Source: CAYWGR01 sp964458015
Lineage (GTDB): Bacteria; Planctomycetota; Planctomycetia; Pirellulales; Thermoguttaceae
Reading direction: 5' to 3'
DNA length: 26,291 nucleotides
Assembly: GCA_964458015.1 (NCBI GenBank)
Contig: CAYWGR010000070.1
Span: forward strand, 1 to 26,291
Shown: positions 5,863 to 13,112 of the stretch, in pieces
Layout of the letters: each line of letters opens with the position of its first letter
Position numbering within the stretch: the first letter of the stretch is position 1
Made by a program: the position numbers and the translations under genes
Notes under the pieces: generated by a model
The model's input: only the letters and a program-made list of their open reading frames with translations
Database searches by the model: none
Told to the model about the DNA's origin: nothing

Positions 5863-8229
5863 ATGAGATGCTTTCTTTGGACGATCGCGGCACTTTGCCT
5901 GTTTACCAATGTGGTTTCGGCCGAGGAGCCGATGCATCGCAAGCTTTCGGCCGTTCCGTTTACCGAGGTGAAATTTCAAGACGGCTTTTGGTCGCCGCGC
6001 ATCGAGACGAACCGCACGATTGCACTGCCGCACAACTTCGAGTGGTGCGAGAAGACAGGACGTATCAGCAACTTCGCCAAAGCCGGCAAATTGATCCCCG
6101 GCAAGTTCGAAGGCATCATGTTCAACGATTCCGACGTGTTCAAGGTGATTGAAGGCGCGTCGTATTCGTTGGCGGCCCATCCCGATCCGGCTCTCGACAA
6201 AGTGGTCGATGAAGTGATTGCCAAAATCGCCGCGGCCCAGCAGCCCGACGGATACCTGAACTGCTACTACACGCTCGTCGAGCCGGGCAAACGCTGGAGC
6301 AATCTGCCCGTGATGCACGAGTTGTATTGCGCCGGCCACATGATCGAAGCCGCCGCGGCGCACTTCCGGGCCACCGGGAAACGAACGTTTCTCGATGTGG
6401 CGATTAAATACGCCGACCATATCGACAACACCTTTGGCCCGACCAAGCGGCACGGCCTTTGCGGCCATGAGGAGATCGAATTGGCATTGGTGAAGCTTTA
6501 CCAAGCCACGGGCCAAGAGAAATACTTAAAGTTATCGCAATTCTTCATCGAAATGCGTGGGAACAAGGCCGCGCGAAACGGCGAAAGCTGGGGCGACTAC
6601 TGCCAGGATCACAAGCTGGTGCGCGATCAGAGCGAAATCGCCGGCCATGCAGTCCGCGCGATGTATCTGTATACCGGCGTGGCCGATGTGGCCGCTTATA
6701 TCGGCGATCAGCCGATGATCGATGCCATGAATCGTCTTTGGCAGGATGTGGTGGCGAAGAAGATGTACATTACCGGCGGCATCGGCGCGCGCCACGAGGG
6801 CGAGGCCTTCGGTGAGGCCTATGAATTGCCAAACGAATCGGCCTATTGCGAAACGTGCGCCGCCATCGGCTTGGCCCTTTGGGCACATCGCCTTAATCTG
6901 ATGCAAGGCGACGCCCAGTATGCCGACGTTCTCGAACGCGCGGTCTACAACGGGATTCTGTCCGGCATCGGCATGGACGGCAAGCATTTCTTCTATGTCA
7001 ACCCGCTGGCCAGTAAGGGCGGGCATCATCGTCAGCCGTTCTTCGATTGCGCCTGCTGCCCGTCGAACGTGGTGCGTTTCGTGCCGTCGTTGCCGGGTTA
7101 TGTGTATGCCGTGGGGCAAGATGGCATCTTCGTGAACCTTTACGTGGCAGGCAAGGCGAAAGTCGCGTTGGGCGACAACGCCGTAACGCTTAGCCAGGAA
7201 ACCAAGTATCCCTGGGACGGCAACGTAAAGATTGCGGTTGAACCGCAGAAGGCCGCTGAGTTCGCCTTGCAGTTGCGCATCCCCGACTGGTGCGAGGGCG
7301 CGAAGCTGTCGGTCAACGGGGCGCCCGTTTCCACGCTGGAAATGAACAAGGGCTACGCCCGATTGAAGCGGCAATGGCGCGCCGGCGACGTGGTTCAACT
7401 GGAGATGCCGATGCCGATTCGTCGGATCGAAGCCCATCCGTCGGTCGTGGCCGACGCCGGTCGCGTGGTGATTCAACGCGGCCCGTTGGTTTACTGTTTC
7501 GAGGCGGTTGATAACAACGGCCGGGTGCGGAACGTCATCCTGGCCAAGGATCCGCAATTTACCGAGGAATTCCGCAGCGACTTGCTAGGCGGCATCGTGG
7601 TGATTCATGCCACGACCCGCGACGGGCGCAAAGTGACCGCAGTGCCTTATTATGCTTGGGATCACCGCGCGGCGGGCGAGATGGCGGTTTGGGTGCGTCA
7701 GGACGGCAAGACGCCGAAGGCCGACACCAAGGAGCCCGGTTGGCAGAACAAGCTTTACCGGCCACTGGATGCTTCGACGCTCGGCCCTTCAGTTCCGCCG
7801 ACGCCGGAGGAGATGACCGAGGTATCAGCCTCACATAGTTTTTCTTCCGATACCCTTGAAGCCTTGAATGATCGTGTCGAGCCGAAAAAATCGAGCGATC
7901 ACGCCGTTCCACGATTCACGTGGTGGGATCACAAAGGATCGAAGGAATGGGTGCAATACGATTTCAGCGAGCCGCGTAAATTGTCGGCAGCATCGGTTTA
8001 TTGGTTCGACGATACAAGCGCCGGCCAATGCCGTGCTCCGAAGTCCTGGCAGTTGTTCTATAAGGAAGGCGATGCCTGGAAGCCTGTGGCCGGGGCATCC
8101 GCCTACGGCGTGGAACTCGACAAATTCAATCGGGTGACTTTCACGCCGGTTACGACGACCGGCCTGAAGATTGAGGTCCAGTTGCAGCCCAATGTCAGCG
8201 GCGGCATTTTGGAGTGGAAGGTCGAGTAG
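5863..8229 (+). CDS. GH127/DUF1680 beta-L-arabinofuranosidase-like enzyme with discoidin-like tail
   Basis: 788 residues from ATG 5863, with GAGGAG just upstream. The signal peptide is residues 1-20 (cut at VSA-EE). Residues 30-640 are a DUF1680 (alpha/alpha)6 barrel plus beta-domains. The GH127 zinc-thiolate active site can be read: Glu330 and Cys332 in 'YCETCA', and Cys398-Cys399 in 'CACCPSN', with Cys398 matching the nucleophile of Bifidobacterium longum HypBA1. Glu314 in 'GEAFG' sits 16 residues before Glu330, the spacing of the HypBA1 acid/base. The family releases beta-L-arabinofuranose, though planctomycete members may use other sugars. Residues 655-788 ('SASHSFSSDTLEALND', 'WVQYDF', 'SVYWFDD') resemble a F5/8 type C (discoidin) module, likely carbohydrate binding. 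An intrinsic terminator follows. Catalytic residues look intact, so activity is expected. Confidence 0.93.
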   Translation: MRCFLWTIAALCLFTNVVSAEEPMHRKLSAVPFTEVKFQDGFWSPRIETNRTIALPHNFEWCEKTGRISNFAKAGKLIPGKFEGIMFNDSDVFKVIEGASYSLAAHPDPALDKVVDEVIAKIAAAQQPDGYLNCYYTLVEPGKRWSNLPVMHELYCAGHMIEAAAAHFRATGKRTFLDVAIKYADHIDNTFGPTKRHGLCGHEEIELALVKLYQATGQEKYLKLSQFFIEMRGNKAARNGESWGDYCQDHKLVRDQSEIAGHAVRAMYLYTGVADVAAYIGDQPMIDAMNRLWQDVVAKKMYITGGIGARHEGEAFGEAYELPNESAYCETCAAIGLALWAHRLNLMQGDAQYADVLERAVYNGILSGIGMDGKHFFYVNPLASKGGHHRQPFFDCACCPSNVVRFVPSLPGYVYAVGQDGIFVNLYVAGKAKVALGDNAVTLSQETKYPWDGNVKIAVEPQKAAEFALQLRIPDWCEGAKLSVNGAPVSTLEMNKGYARLKRQWRAGDVVQLEMPMPIRRIEAHPSVVADAGRVVIQRGPLVYCFEAVDNNGRVRNVILAKDPQFTEEFRSDLLGGIVVIHATTRDGRKVTAVPYYAWDHRAAGEMAVWVRQDGKTPKADTKEPGWQNKLYRPLDASTLGPSVPPTPEEMTEVSASHSFSSDTLEALNDRVEPKKSSDHAVPRFTWWDHKGSKEWVQYDFSEPRKLSAASVYWFDDTSAGQCRAPKSWQLFYKEGDAWKPVAGASAYGVELDKFNRVTFTPVTTTGLKIEVQLQPNVSGGILEWKVE

Positions 8230-8271
8230 ACAGACGAGCGAAGCTCAAGCATGTGAAGATTGATTTATCGG

Positions 8272-8312
8272 GGGCGTGTCGCAACAACATTCGACACGCC
8301 CTCGATTTTTTT
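8272..8312 (+). terminator. Intrinsic terminator of the GH127 gene
   Basis: Perfect 10-bp stem GGGCGTGTCG (8272-8281) / CGACACGCCC (8292-8301), a 10-nt loop, and a T7 run at 8306-8312. The T-run is on the + strand side, so it ends the GH127 transcript. It also separates that gene from the convergent SGNH hydrolase gene. Confidence 0.88.
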
Positions 8313-8326
8313 AAGTACTTGCTGCG

Positions 8327-9007
8327 TCATTTCCAAAATTCCCGAACCGCGCGTTCCCATTCGTCGGCCATGAGTTGATGGCCGCGATAGGTGGGATGGA
8401 CGCCGTCCCAGATCCAATAGTCGGGCGCGGCGTTTTTTACGACCTTGTCGAAGACCGGTTGGAACCGCACAAACGCTGCACCATACTTCTTGGCTAATTG
8501 CGCGACGACCGCTTGTCGCTTTTTGAGCATTTCGTCGGGGGCGGTGTGAAACGGTTCGCACAGAACCAGCTTGACGGCAGGATTGGCCGCTTTGGTTTGT
8601 GCCAACAGTTTGTCATAGACTCGCTCGTATTGATCGAGTGGAACGCCGCGGTAGTTGTCGTTAATGCCAATCAAGATGCTCAGCACGTCGGGCTTGAGAT
8701 CGAGCACATCTTTTTGCCAGCGGCTTTCGAGATCGAGCACTGTGTTGCCGCTGATGCCGCGATTGAGGAAATCGAGTTTCAGCTCTGGAAAGACGGCCCC
8801 GTATTTGGCGGCGATGATAAAAGCGTAGCCGTGCCCCAGGATGTGATTCGGGTCGGCCGTGCGTCCGCGATTGCCGTCGGTGATCGAGTCGCCCTGAAAT
8901 AAGATGCGTGCGTTGGGCGTGAATGCCTTGATGGGCTCGGCGGAACGCAACTCATTCGCCGGCAGAATGCACAATACCACTAGGACGGCTGCAAAAAATT
9001 TCTTCAT
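8327..9007 (-). CDS. Secreted SGNH/GDSL-family hydrolase (esterase-like)
   Basis: 226 residues from ATG 9007. The GTG at 9016 is in frame, but AGGGTGA lies five bases before the ATG, so the ATG is preferred. The signal peptide is residues 1-23 (cut at RSA-EP). The four SGNH blocks are present: Ser41 in 'FQGDSITDG', Gly84 in 'NRGISGNT', Asn116 in 'IGINDNYRG', and Asp201/His204 in 'WDGVHPTYRG'. The length and the 'GINDNYRG..L..YE..Y..LL' pattern match the sugar O-acetylesterase/rhamnogalacturonan acetylesterase-like branch of SGNH hydrolases. The substrate is not known; removing acetyl groups from plant-type or algal polysaccharide would fit the convergent GH127 gene. It is downstream of enolase on the same strand but separated by a likely terminator. 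Confidence 0.88.
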   Translation of the reverse strand: MKKFFAAVLVVLCILPANELRSAEPIKAFTPNARILFQGDSITDGNRGRTADPNHILGHGYAFIIAAKYGAVFPELKLDFLNRGISGNTVLDLESRWQKDVLDLKPDVLSILIGINDNYRGVPLDQYERVYDKLLAQTKAANPAVKLVLCEPFHTAPDEMLKKRQAVVAQLAKKYGAAFVRFQPVFDKVVKNAAPDYWIWDGVHPTYRGHQLMADEWERAVREFWK

Positions 9008-9040
9008 GGAGATCACCCTTGGACGGATTGCAGAAAGAAT

Positions 9041-9075
9041 AACGCCATGCCCACGAAAACCGCAGGCATGGCGTT
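9041..9075 (-). terminator. Probable enolase terminator
   Basis: Perfect 11-bp inverted repeat AACGCCATGCC (9041-9051) / GGCATGGCGTT (9065-9075) with a 13-nt loop, 34 bp past the enolase stop. Read on the - strand the stem is followed by ATTCTTTCT, a weak T-rich tail. It would lie in the leader of the SGNH gene if read-through occurs. Confidence 0.6.
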
Positions 9076-9108
9076 TATTATACTGCCGTGAGAATGGTTA
9101 ATCCACTC

Positions 9109-10392
9109 TTAGCGTTTCTTCGGGAACAGCGGGCCGCCGTAGAGGGCCGCCTCGCCCAGGATCTCTTCGATCCGGAGCAACTGGTTGTACTTGGCCATGC
9201 GGTCGGTACGCGAAGCCGAGCCGGTCTTGATCTGGCCCGTGCTCAGAGCGACGGCCAAGTCGGCGATGGTCGAATCTTCGGTCTCGCCGCTGCGATGGCT
9301 GGTGACGGCCGTGTAGCCGTTGCGGCGGGCCAACTCGATGGCCTCGATTGTTTCGGTCAGCGTGCCGATCTGGTTGACCTTGATCAAGATGCTGTTGGCC
9401 ACGCCCTCGTCGATGCCGCGTTGCAACCGCTTGCTGTTGGTGACGAAAAGATCATCGCCGACCAACTGGATCTTGTCGCCCAACCGCTCGGTGATCAGTT
9501 TCCAGCCCTCCCAATCGTCTTCGGCGCAGCCGTCTTCGATCGAGCAGATCGGATACTTATCAACCCACTTGGCGTACATATCGACCAACTCGGCCGAGGT
9601 GATGTCCTTGCCCTCGACGTTGTATCGCTTCTTATCGACGTTGTAGAACTCGGAAGCGGCCGGGTCCAAGGCGATGAACGCTTGCTTGCCGGGCTCGTAG
9701 CCAGCCTTGCCGATGGCCTCGACGATGACATCCAAGGCTTCGGCGTTGCTCTTCAGGTCGGGAGCGAACCCGCCTTCGTCGCCGACGTTGGTCGAAAGCT
9801 TCTTGCCCTTCAGCACGGACTTCAGGTTGTGAAACACTTCGCAGCCGCAGCGGATGGCATCGCTGAAGCTATCGACGCCCAAGGGCATGACCATGAACTC
9901 TTGCACGTCAACGGCGTTGTCGGCATGGGAACCGCCGTTGATGATGTTCATCATCGGGGCCGGCAGCAATCGAGCGTTCGACCCGCCGAGATAGCGGAAC
10001 AACGGCAAACCGCAATGGCTGGCGGCGGCGCGAGCGTTGGCCAACGAGATGCCCAAGATGGCGTTGGCGCCCATGTTCTTCTTGTTTTCGGTGCCGTCGA
10101 TCTCGATCATGCGGCGATCCAGGGCGATCTGGTCGAGCGAGTCCATGCCGCACAGTTCGTCGGCCAACTTGCTGTTGACGTTTTCAACGGCCTTTAGAAC
10201 CCCCTTGCCGAGGTATTTTGTCTTGTCGCCGTCGCGCAGTTCCAAAGCTTCGTGAATGCCGGTGCTGGCGCCGCTGGGCACGGCGGCACGGCCGAACGAA
10301 CCGTCGGCCAGTTCTACATCGACTTCGATGGTCGGATTTCCGCGGCTATCCAGGATTTGTCGCGCGCGAATGTCTACAATTGTTGAACTCAT
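9109..10392 (-). CDS. eno: Enolase (phosphopyruvate hydratase)
   Basis: 427 residues, full family length. It converts 2-phosphoglycerate to phosphoenolpyruvate in glycolysis and gluconeogenesis, in the cytoplasm, with Mg2+. Start ATG 10392 has AGGA eight bases upstream on the - strand. N-terminal domain: 'ARQILDSRGNPTIEVDV' and the 'PSGASTGIHEALELRDGD' catalytic loop. The barrel shows His156 ('GGSHADN'), the catalytic base pair Glu206 ('GDEGGFAP') and Lys338 in the signature 'ILIKVNQIGTLTET', and metal ligands Asp243 ('LDPAAS'), Glu286 ('SIEDG') and Asp313 ('VGDDL'). 'SHRSGETED' (365-373) is also intact. It is the clearest housekeeping gene of the window. The neighbouring toxin-antitoxin pair is divergent, so the two are not co-transcribed. 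Confidence 0.99.
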   Translation of the reverse strand: MSSTIVDIRARQILDSRGNPTIEVDVELADGSFGRAAVPSGASTGIHEALELRDGDKTKYLGKGVLKAVENVNSKLADELCGMDSLDQIALDRRMIEIDGTENKKNMGANAILGISLANARAAASHCGLPLFRYLGGSNARLLPAPMMNIINGGSHADNAVDVQEFMVMPLGVDSFSDAIRCGCEVFHNLKSVLKGKKLSTNVGDEGGFAPDLKSNAEALDVIVEAIGKAGYEPGKQAFIALDPAASEFYNVDKKRYNVEGKDITSAELVDMYAKWVDKYPICSIEDGCAEDDWEGWKLITERLGDKIQLVGDDLFVTNSKRLQRGIDEGVANSILIKVNQIGTLTETIEAIELARRNGYTAVTSHRSGETEDSTIADLAVALSTGQIKTGSASRTDRMAKYNQLLRIEEILGEAALYGGPLFPKKR

Positions 10393-10468
10393 TGCTTTTT
10401 CCTATATTGCACTTAGGGTAACATCGGGCCATTCATAAAACGCTCTATTGTGCGCGTTTTCGCCGCGA

Positions 10469-10497
10469 TTGGCTAGCGGGGGCGGTATATTTAGAAT
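10469..10497 (+). promoter_or_regulatory. Candidate sigma70-like promoter of the toxin-antitoxin pair
   Basis: TTGGCT (10469-10474), a 17-bp spacer, then TAGAAT (10492-10497), four and five of six bases matching the consensus. Transcription would start near 10504, inside the inverted repeat at 10500-10520, giving a leader of about 35 nt before the antitoxin ATG. Confidence 0.5.
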
Positions 10498-10499
10498 AG

Positions 10500-10520
10500 A
10501 CTATGGATAATCGGCATAGT
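10500..10520. promoter_or_regulatory. Candidate operator of the toxin-antitoxin pair
   Basis: Inverted repeat ACTATG (10500-10505), nine-base spacer, CATAGT (10515-10520), overlapping the predicted transcription start. Type II antitoxins usually repress their own promoter by binding such palindromes. This is a position-based inference. Confidence 0.42.
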
Positions 10521-10538
10521 TAATTAGGGGGACATTCC

Positions 10539-10730
10539 ATGAATACCACTGGTGAACAATACGTTATCGATAGCCGTGGAAAGCGCACAGGCGTCATTCT
10601 CTCCCCTCAACACTATCAACGCCTTTTGGAAGACCTGCATGATTTGGCCGTGGTTGCTGAACGACGTGATGAGAAATCCATAAGCCTGAAGGCCATGAAA
10701 CAACGGCTGCAAAAGGATGGACTCCTATAA
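10539..10730 (+). CDS. Phd/RelB-like antitoxin
   Basis: 63 residues. Start ATG 10539 is preceded by AGGGGGA. The sequence 'YVIDSRGKRTGVILSPQHYQRLLEDLHDLA' matches the N-terminal DNA-binding half of Phd/YefM-type antitoxins ('vid..GkrtaVvlp.eeYerLledl'). The basic C-terminal tail ('SLKAMKQRLQKDGLL') would be the toxin-binding part. It overlaps the toxin gene by 14 bases, the usual coupled arrangement. It likely neutralises the RelE/ParE-like partner and represses the shared promoter. Family call is from the pattern and the context; Phd versus RelB is not firmly separable here. Confidence 0.85.
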   Translation: MNTTGEQYVIDSRGKRTGVILSPQHYQRLLEDLHDLAVVAERRDEKSISLKAMKQRLQKDGLL

Positions 10731-10983
10731 CATTCGATTCCAACCCTCTGTCGATAAAGACGTTCGCCGCATTTCCGGCGCTGTTCTGGTCCGGATCTTC
10801 GAACGCATCGAATCGCTGGCAATCGAGCCTTTTCCGCGAGGCGTCGTAAAGTTATCCGGGGCGGAAGGGCTTTACCGCATCCGGGTGGGCGATTACAGAA
10901 TCGTCTATGAAGTGGAGCCTTCCGGATGTCAGATTTTGGTCCACTACATCCGTCATCGTCGCGATGTTTATCGCAATCTTTAA
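10717..10983 (+). CDS. RelE/ParE-superfamily toxin
   Basis: 88 residues. ATG 10717 lies inside the end of the antitoxin gene, directly after AAAAGG, so translation is coupled. The sequence has the RelE/ParE signature: 'RFQPSVDKDVRRI' helix start, 'RIFERIESLAIEPFPRGVVKLSG', 'GLYRIRVGDYRIVYEV', and 'ILVHYIRHRRDVYRNL' at the end. In RelE members this fold cleaves mRNA in the ribosome A site; ParE members act on gyrase. The conserved basic and Tyr residues of the C-terminal strand (RHRRDVYR) favour the RelE type. Function is inferred from family and from the adjacent antitoxin. Confidence 0.9.
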   Translation: MDSYNIRFQPSVDKDVRRISGAVLVRIFERIESLAIEPFPRGVVKLSGAEGLYRIRVGDYRIVYEVEPSGCQILVHYIRHRRDVYRNL

Positions 10984-11059
10984 TGTCCATTCCTTCCTTG
11001 CACACTGGCCACAGTATTCCGAGGGGGGCTTCGCCGCCTAAAGAAACGCTAACACAAGG

Positions 11060-11118
11060 CCAGCAGAAGGAACACGGAATTTCTGATAGAATATCCGGCA
11101 TCCCCCCGCTTCTGCTGG
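11060..11118 (+). other. Inverted repeat after the toxin gene
   Basis: CCAGCAGAAG (11060-11069) is perfectly complementary to CTTCTGCTGG (11109-11118), with a 39-nt loop. It lies in the 187-bp space between the toxin stop and the ABC-2 permease start. No T-run follows the second arm. It may help end the toxin-antitoxin transcript or structure the permease leader; the role is unproven. Confidence 0.35.
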
Positions 11119-11170
11119 GTTGTATTTCGTCTAGAATGACAGGCATATCCTTGGCCAGGGAGATCCGACC

Positions 11171-12958
11171 TTGTTGATTGGTCCCGTATTTACCCGTGAG
11201 GCGACGATTGCTCCGCGACGCATTAAATTGTACGTCGTGAGATCGTTTTATCCTTTGCTGCTGCTGATGCTATTGAGTACGGCGTGGCTGGTGCTGACGG
11301 GCACGCAGTTGGTGCGCGATGTGGGCGATCTGGCGCGGTTCGGCTCGTTGGTCTTCCAGCTTTTGGCGCCGTTGCAGTTGGCCTTGACGATTTTCTTTTC
11401 CGGCTTGCTGGCAGCTAGCGAAGCGGCCCACGAAAAAGACCGCCGCACCCTGATACTTCTGTTGCTGACGAATCTTTCCAACAGCGAACTGGTGCTCGGC
11501 AAGTTGATGGCCAGTTTGCTCAATGTGTTGGTTACGTTGGCGGCGGGGTTGCCGGTATTTTTCTTGCTGGCGCTCTTGGGCGGCGTTTCACATGGACAAA
11601 TCGCGCGGACGACGGCCGTCACCTTGGCCACGGTGTTGGCTGCGGGCAGTTTGGGATCAATGTTGGCCCTGTGGCGCGAAAAAACGTTTCAGGCATTGGC
11701 CATGACCGTCTTAGGGCTGGTCCTCTGGTTGGCGGCCGGCGAAATCGTAGCTTCAGGCGTTTTGGGCGAAAGTTTCGGAGGATTATCGTGCCGTGCCTGG
11801 GCGGCGGCGTTCAGCCCTTGGCAGGCCATTCTGGAAGCAACGAAGCCTTATGTAAATACATCCGAGGTTCTCGGCCTCTTCGGTTCGCCCGTCTATTTGT
11901 ATCTCGCTTGGGCCGTGGCATTCTCGGCGATCCTCAATGGAATTGCCATAGCAATGGTGCGAGTGTGGAATCCTTCACGTGAAGCACGGGGAGAGACCGC
12001 GGCGAAACAGCCATCGGTCATTGGCGAGTTGCCGTCGGAAATCTCGCGATCCCCGATCCCCCATCCACAATCTTCCGCCGCTCAGGCCTCACGTCACGTT
12101 TGGGATAATCCGGTCATCTGGCGAGAGATCCGCACGTGGGCCTATGGACGCAAGATTCTCGTGGTCCGGCTGGCATATCTGGCGATCTTCGGACTCGCGG
12201 CAGGGCATCTCTACTGGAGCCTTTCGGGCAACGTGCAGGCGGGAACTTCGCTTCTTGCATCGGCATTGGCGCCTTTGGTGTTGCTGAGTTTGGTGCTGGT
12301 CAACGCCCAGGCCGTCACGTCGCTGACGAGCGAACGCGACGTGGGAGCGTTGGATCTGCTGCTGGTGACCGATCTCTCGCCGAAAGAAATCGTCTTCGGC
12401 AAATTGGGCGGCATTTTTTATAACACCAAGGAGATGATACTGCTGCCGCTGCTGCTGGGTGCGGGATTGTGGTTCGCCGGGTTGCTCAGTTTCGAGAATA
12501 CCCTGTATTTGCTCGGCGGTTTGGCGGTACTCTACATCTTCACGGCCACCGTGGGCCTTCATGCCGGAATGACGTATGCCAACTCGAGTGCGGCGGTGGC
12601 AACCAGTCTGGGAACCGTCTTTTTCCTGTTCGTGGGCGTGGCCGTCTGCATGAGAATCATGATGGCCTTCAGCGGCTCGTTCCACGCGCAGTTTTTGCCC
12701 TTCTTCGCCTTCATGGTCTTCGGCGGGGCAGGGCTTTATGCGGTGCTGGGTGTGCGGAATCCTTCGCCGGCGATCGGCGTGGCGTCGTTCCTTTGCCCCT
12801 TCGCAACTTTCTACGCCATCACCAGCTATCTGCTCGATGCATCACTGGCCGTCTTTCTGGTCACCGTGGCTGCTTACGGTTTCACGGCCGCCGCCATGCT
12901 GGTGCCGGCCATCTATGAATTCGACGTGGCGACCGGGCGCACGACGATCGACGATTGA
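11171..12958 (+). CDS. ABC-2-type transporter permease
   Basis: 595 residues, all-helical membrane protein. The start is TTG at 11171 (TTG 11174 also possible), supported by AGGGAGA seven bases upstream; no in-frame ATG is nearby. The N-terminus 'LIGPVFTREATIAPRR' followed by a helix, and a motif repeated in both halves ('AHEKDRRTLILLLLTNLSNSELVLGKL' near 90 and 'TSERDVGALDLLLVTDLSPKEIVFGKL' near 390), show two ABC-2 permease-like halves, each with about six membrane segments. These cytoplasmic coupling motifs normally contact an ABC ATPase. No ATPase gene lies next to it on this strand; the one at 15805-16554 belongs to the FtsX-type permease. Substrate is unknown. A soluble linker around residues 270-310 separates the halves. 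Confidence 0.82.
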   Translation: MLIGPVFTREATIAPRRIKLYVVRSFYPLLLLMLLSTAWLVLTGTQLVRDVGDLARFGSLVFQLLAPLQLALTIFFSGLLAASEAAHEKDRRTLILLLLTNLSNSELVLGKLMASLLNVLVTLAAGLPVFFLLALLGGVSHGQIARTTAVTLATVLAAGSLGSMLALWREKTFQALAMTVLGLVLWLAAGEIVASGVLGESFGGLSCRAWAAAFSPWQAILEATKPYVNTSEVLGLFGSPVYLYLAWAVAFSAILNGIAIAMVRVWNPSREARGETAAKQPSVIGELPSEISRSPIPHPQSSAAQASRHVWDNPVIWREIRTWAYGRKILVVRLAYLAIFGLAAGHLYWSLSGNVQAGTSLLASALAPLVLLSLVLVNAQAVTSLTSERDVGALDLLLVTDLSPKEIVFGKLGGIFYNTKEMILLPLLLGAGLWFAGLLSFENTLYLLGGLAVLYIFTATVGLHAGMTYANSSAAVATSLGTVFFLFVGVAVCMRIMMAFSGSFHAQFLPFFAFMVFGGAGLYAVLGVRNPSPAIGVASFLCPFATFYAITSYLLDASLAVFLVTVAAYGFTAAAMLVPAIYEFDVATGRTTIDD

Positions 12959-12961
12959 TCG

Positions 12962-12975
12962 AGCCCTTCGGGGCT
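12962..12975 (+). other. UUCG-type hairpin at the end of the permease gene
   Basis: AGCCC TTCG GGGCT, a stable tetraloop hairpin, begins four bases after the permease stop. Flanking GATC/GATC can extend it with a one-base bulge. No T-run follows, so it may protect the 3' end or act as a weak terminator. Confidence 0.4.
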
Positions 12976-13017
12976 GATCGTGGCGTTCCAGTTGGAATTA
13001 TTGACCTTTGCACAGCC

Positions 13018-13083
13018 AATGAACCAAGGCCGACCATCGGGAGGCCGAAATCCAGGCCAATCAAGTTGACCGGCCGGTTCATT
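13018..13083. other. Long-range inverted repeat at a convergent junction
   Basis: AATGAACC (13018-13025) pairs perfectly with GGTTCATT (13076-13083), and after a two-base bulge GGCC (13028-13031) pairs with GGCC (13072-13075). It sits between two convergent genes, where a shared transcription barrier is common. No T-runs are seen on either side. Confidence 0.4.
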
Positions 13084-13112
13084 ATCTAAGCAAACATCAA
13101 TAACGTTCGGCT

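Noticed and set aside
6532..7557. 341-codon - strand frame opposite the GH127 gene
   Set aside because: Composition typical of an antisense shadow; GH127 catalytic motifs are intact on the + strand.
9077..9082. TATAAT on the - strand between enolase and the SGNH hydrolase
   Set aside because: No -35 box at 16-18 bp, and the start would fall inside the enolase terminator stem; probably chance.
9088..10197. Long + strand open frame (369 codons) opposite enolase
   Set aside because: It is a complement-frame shadow of a highly expressed GC-rich gene. The protein is Asp/Leu/Val-repetitive with no domain, and enolase itself is certain.
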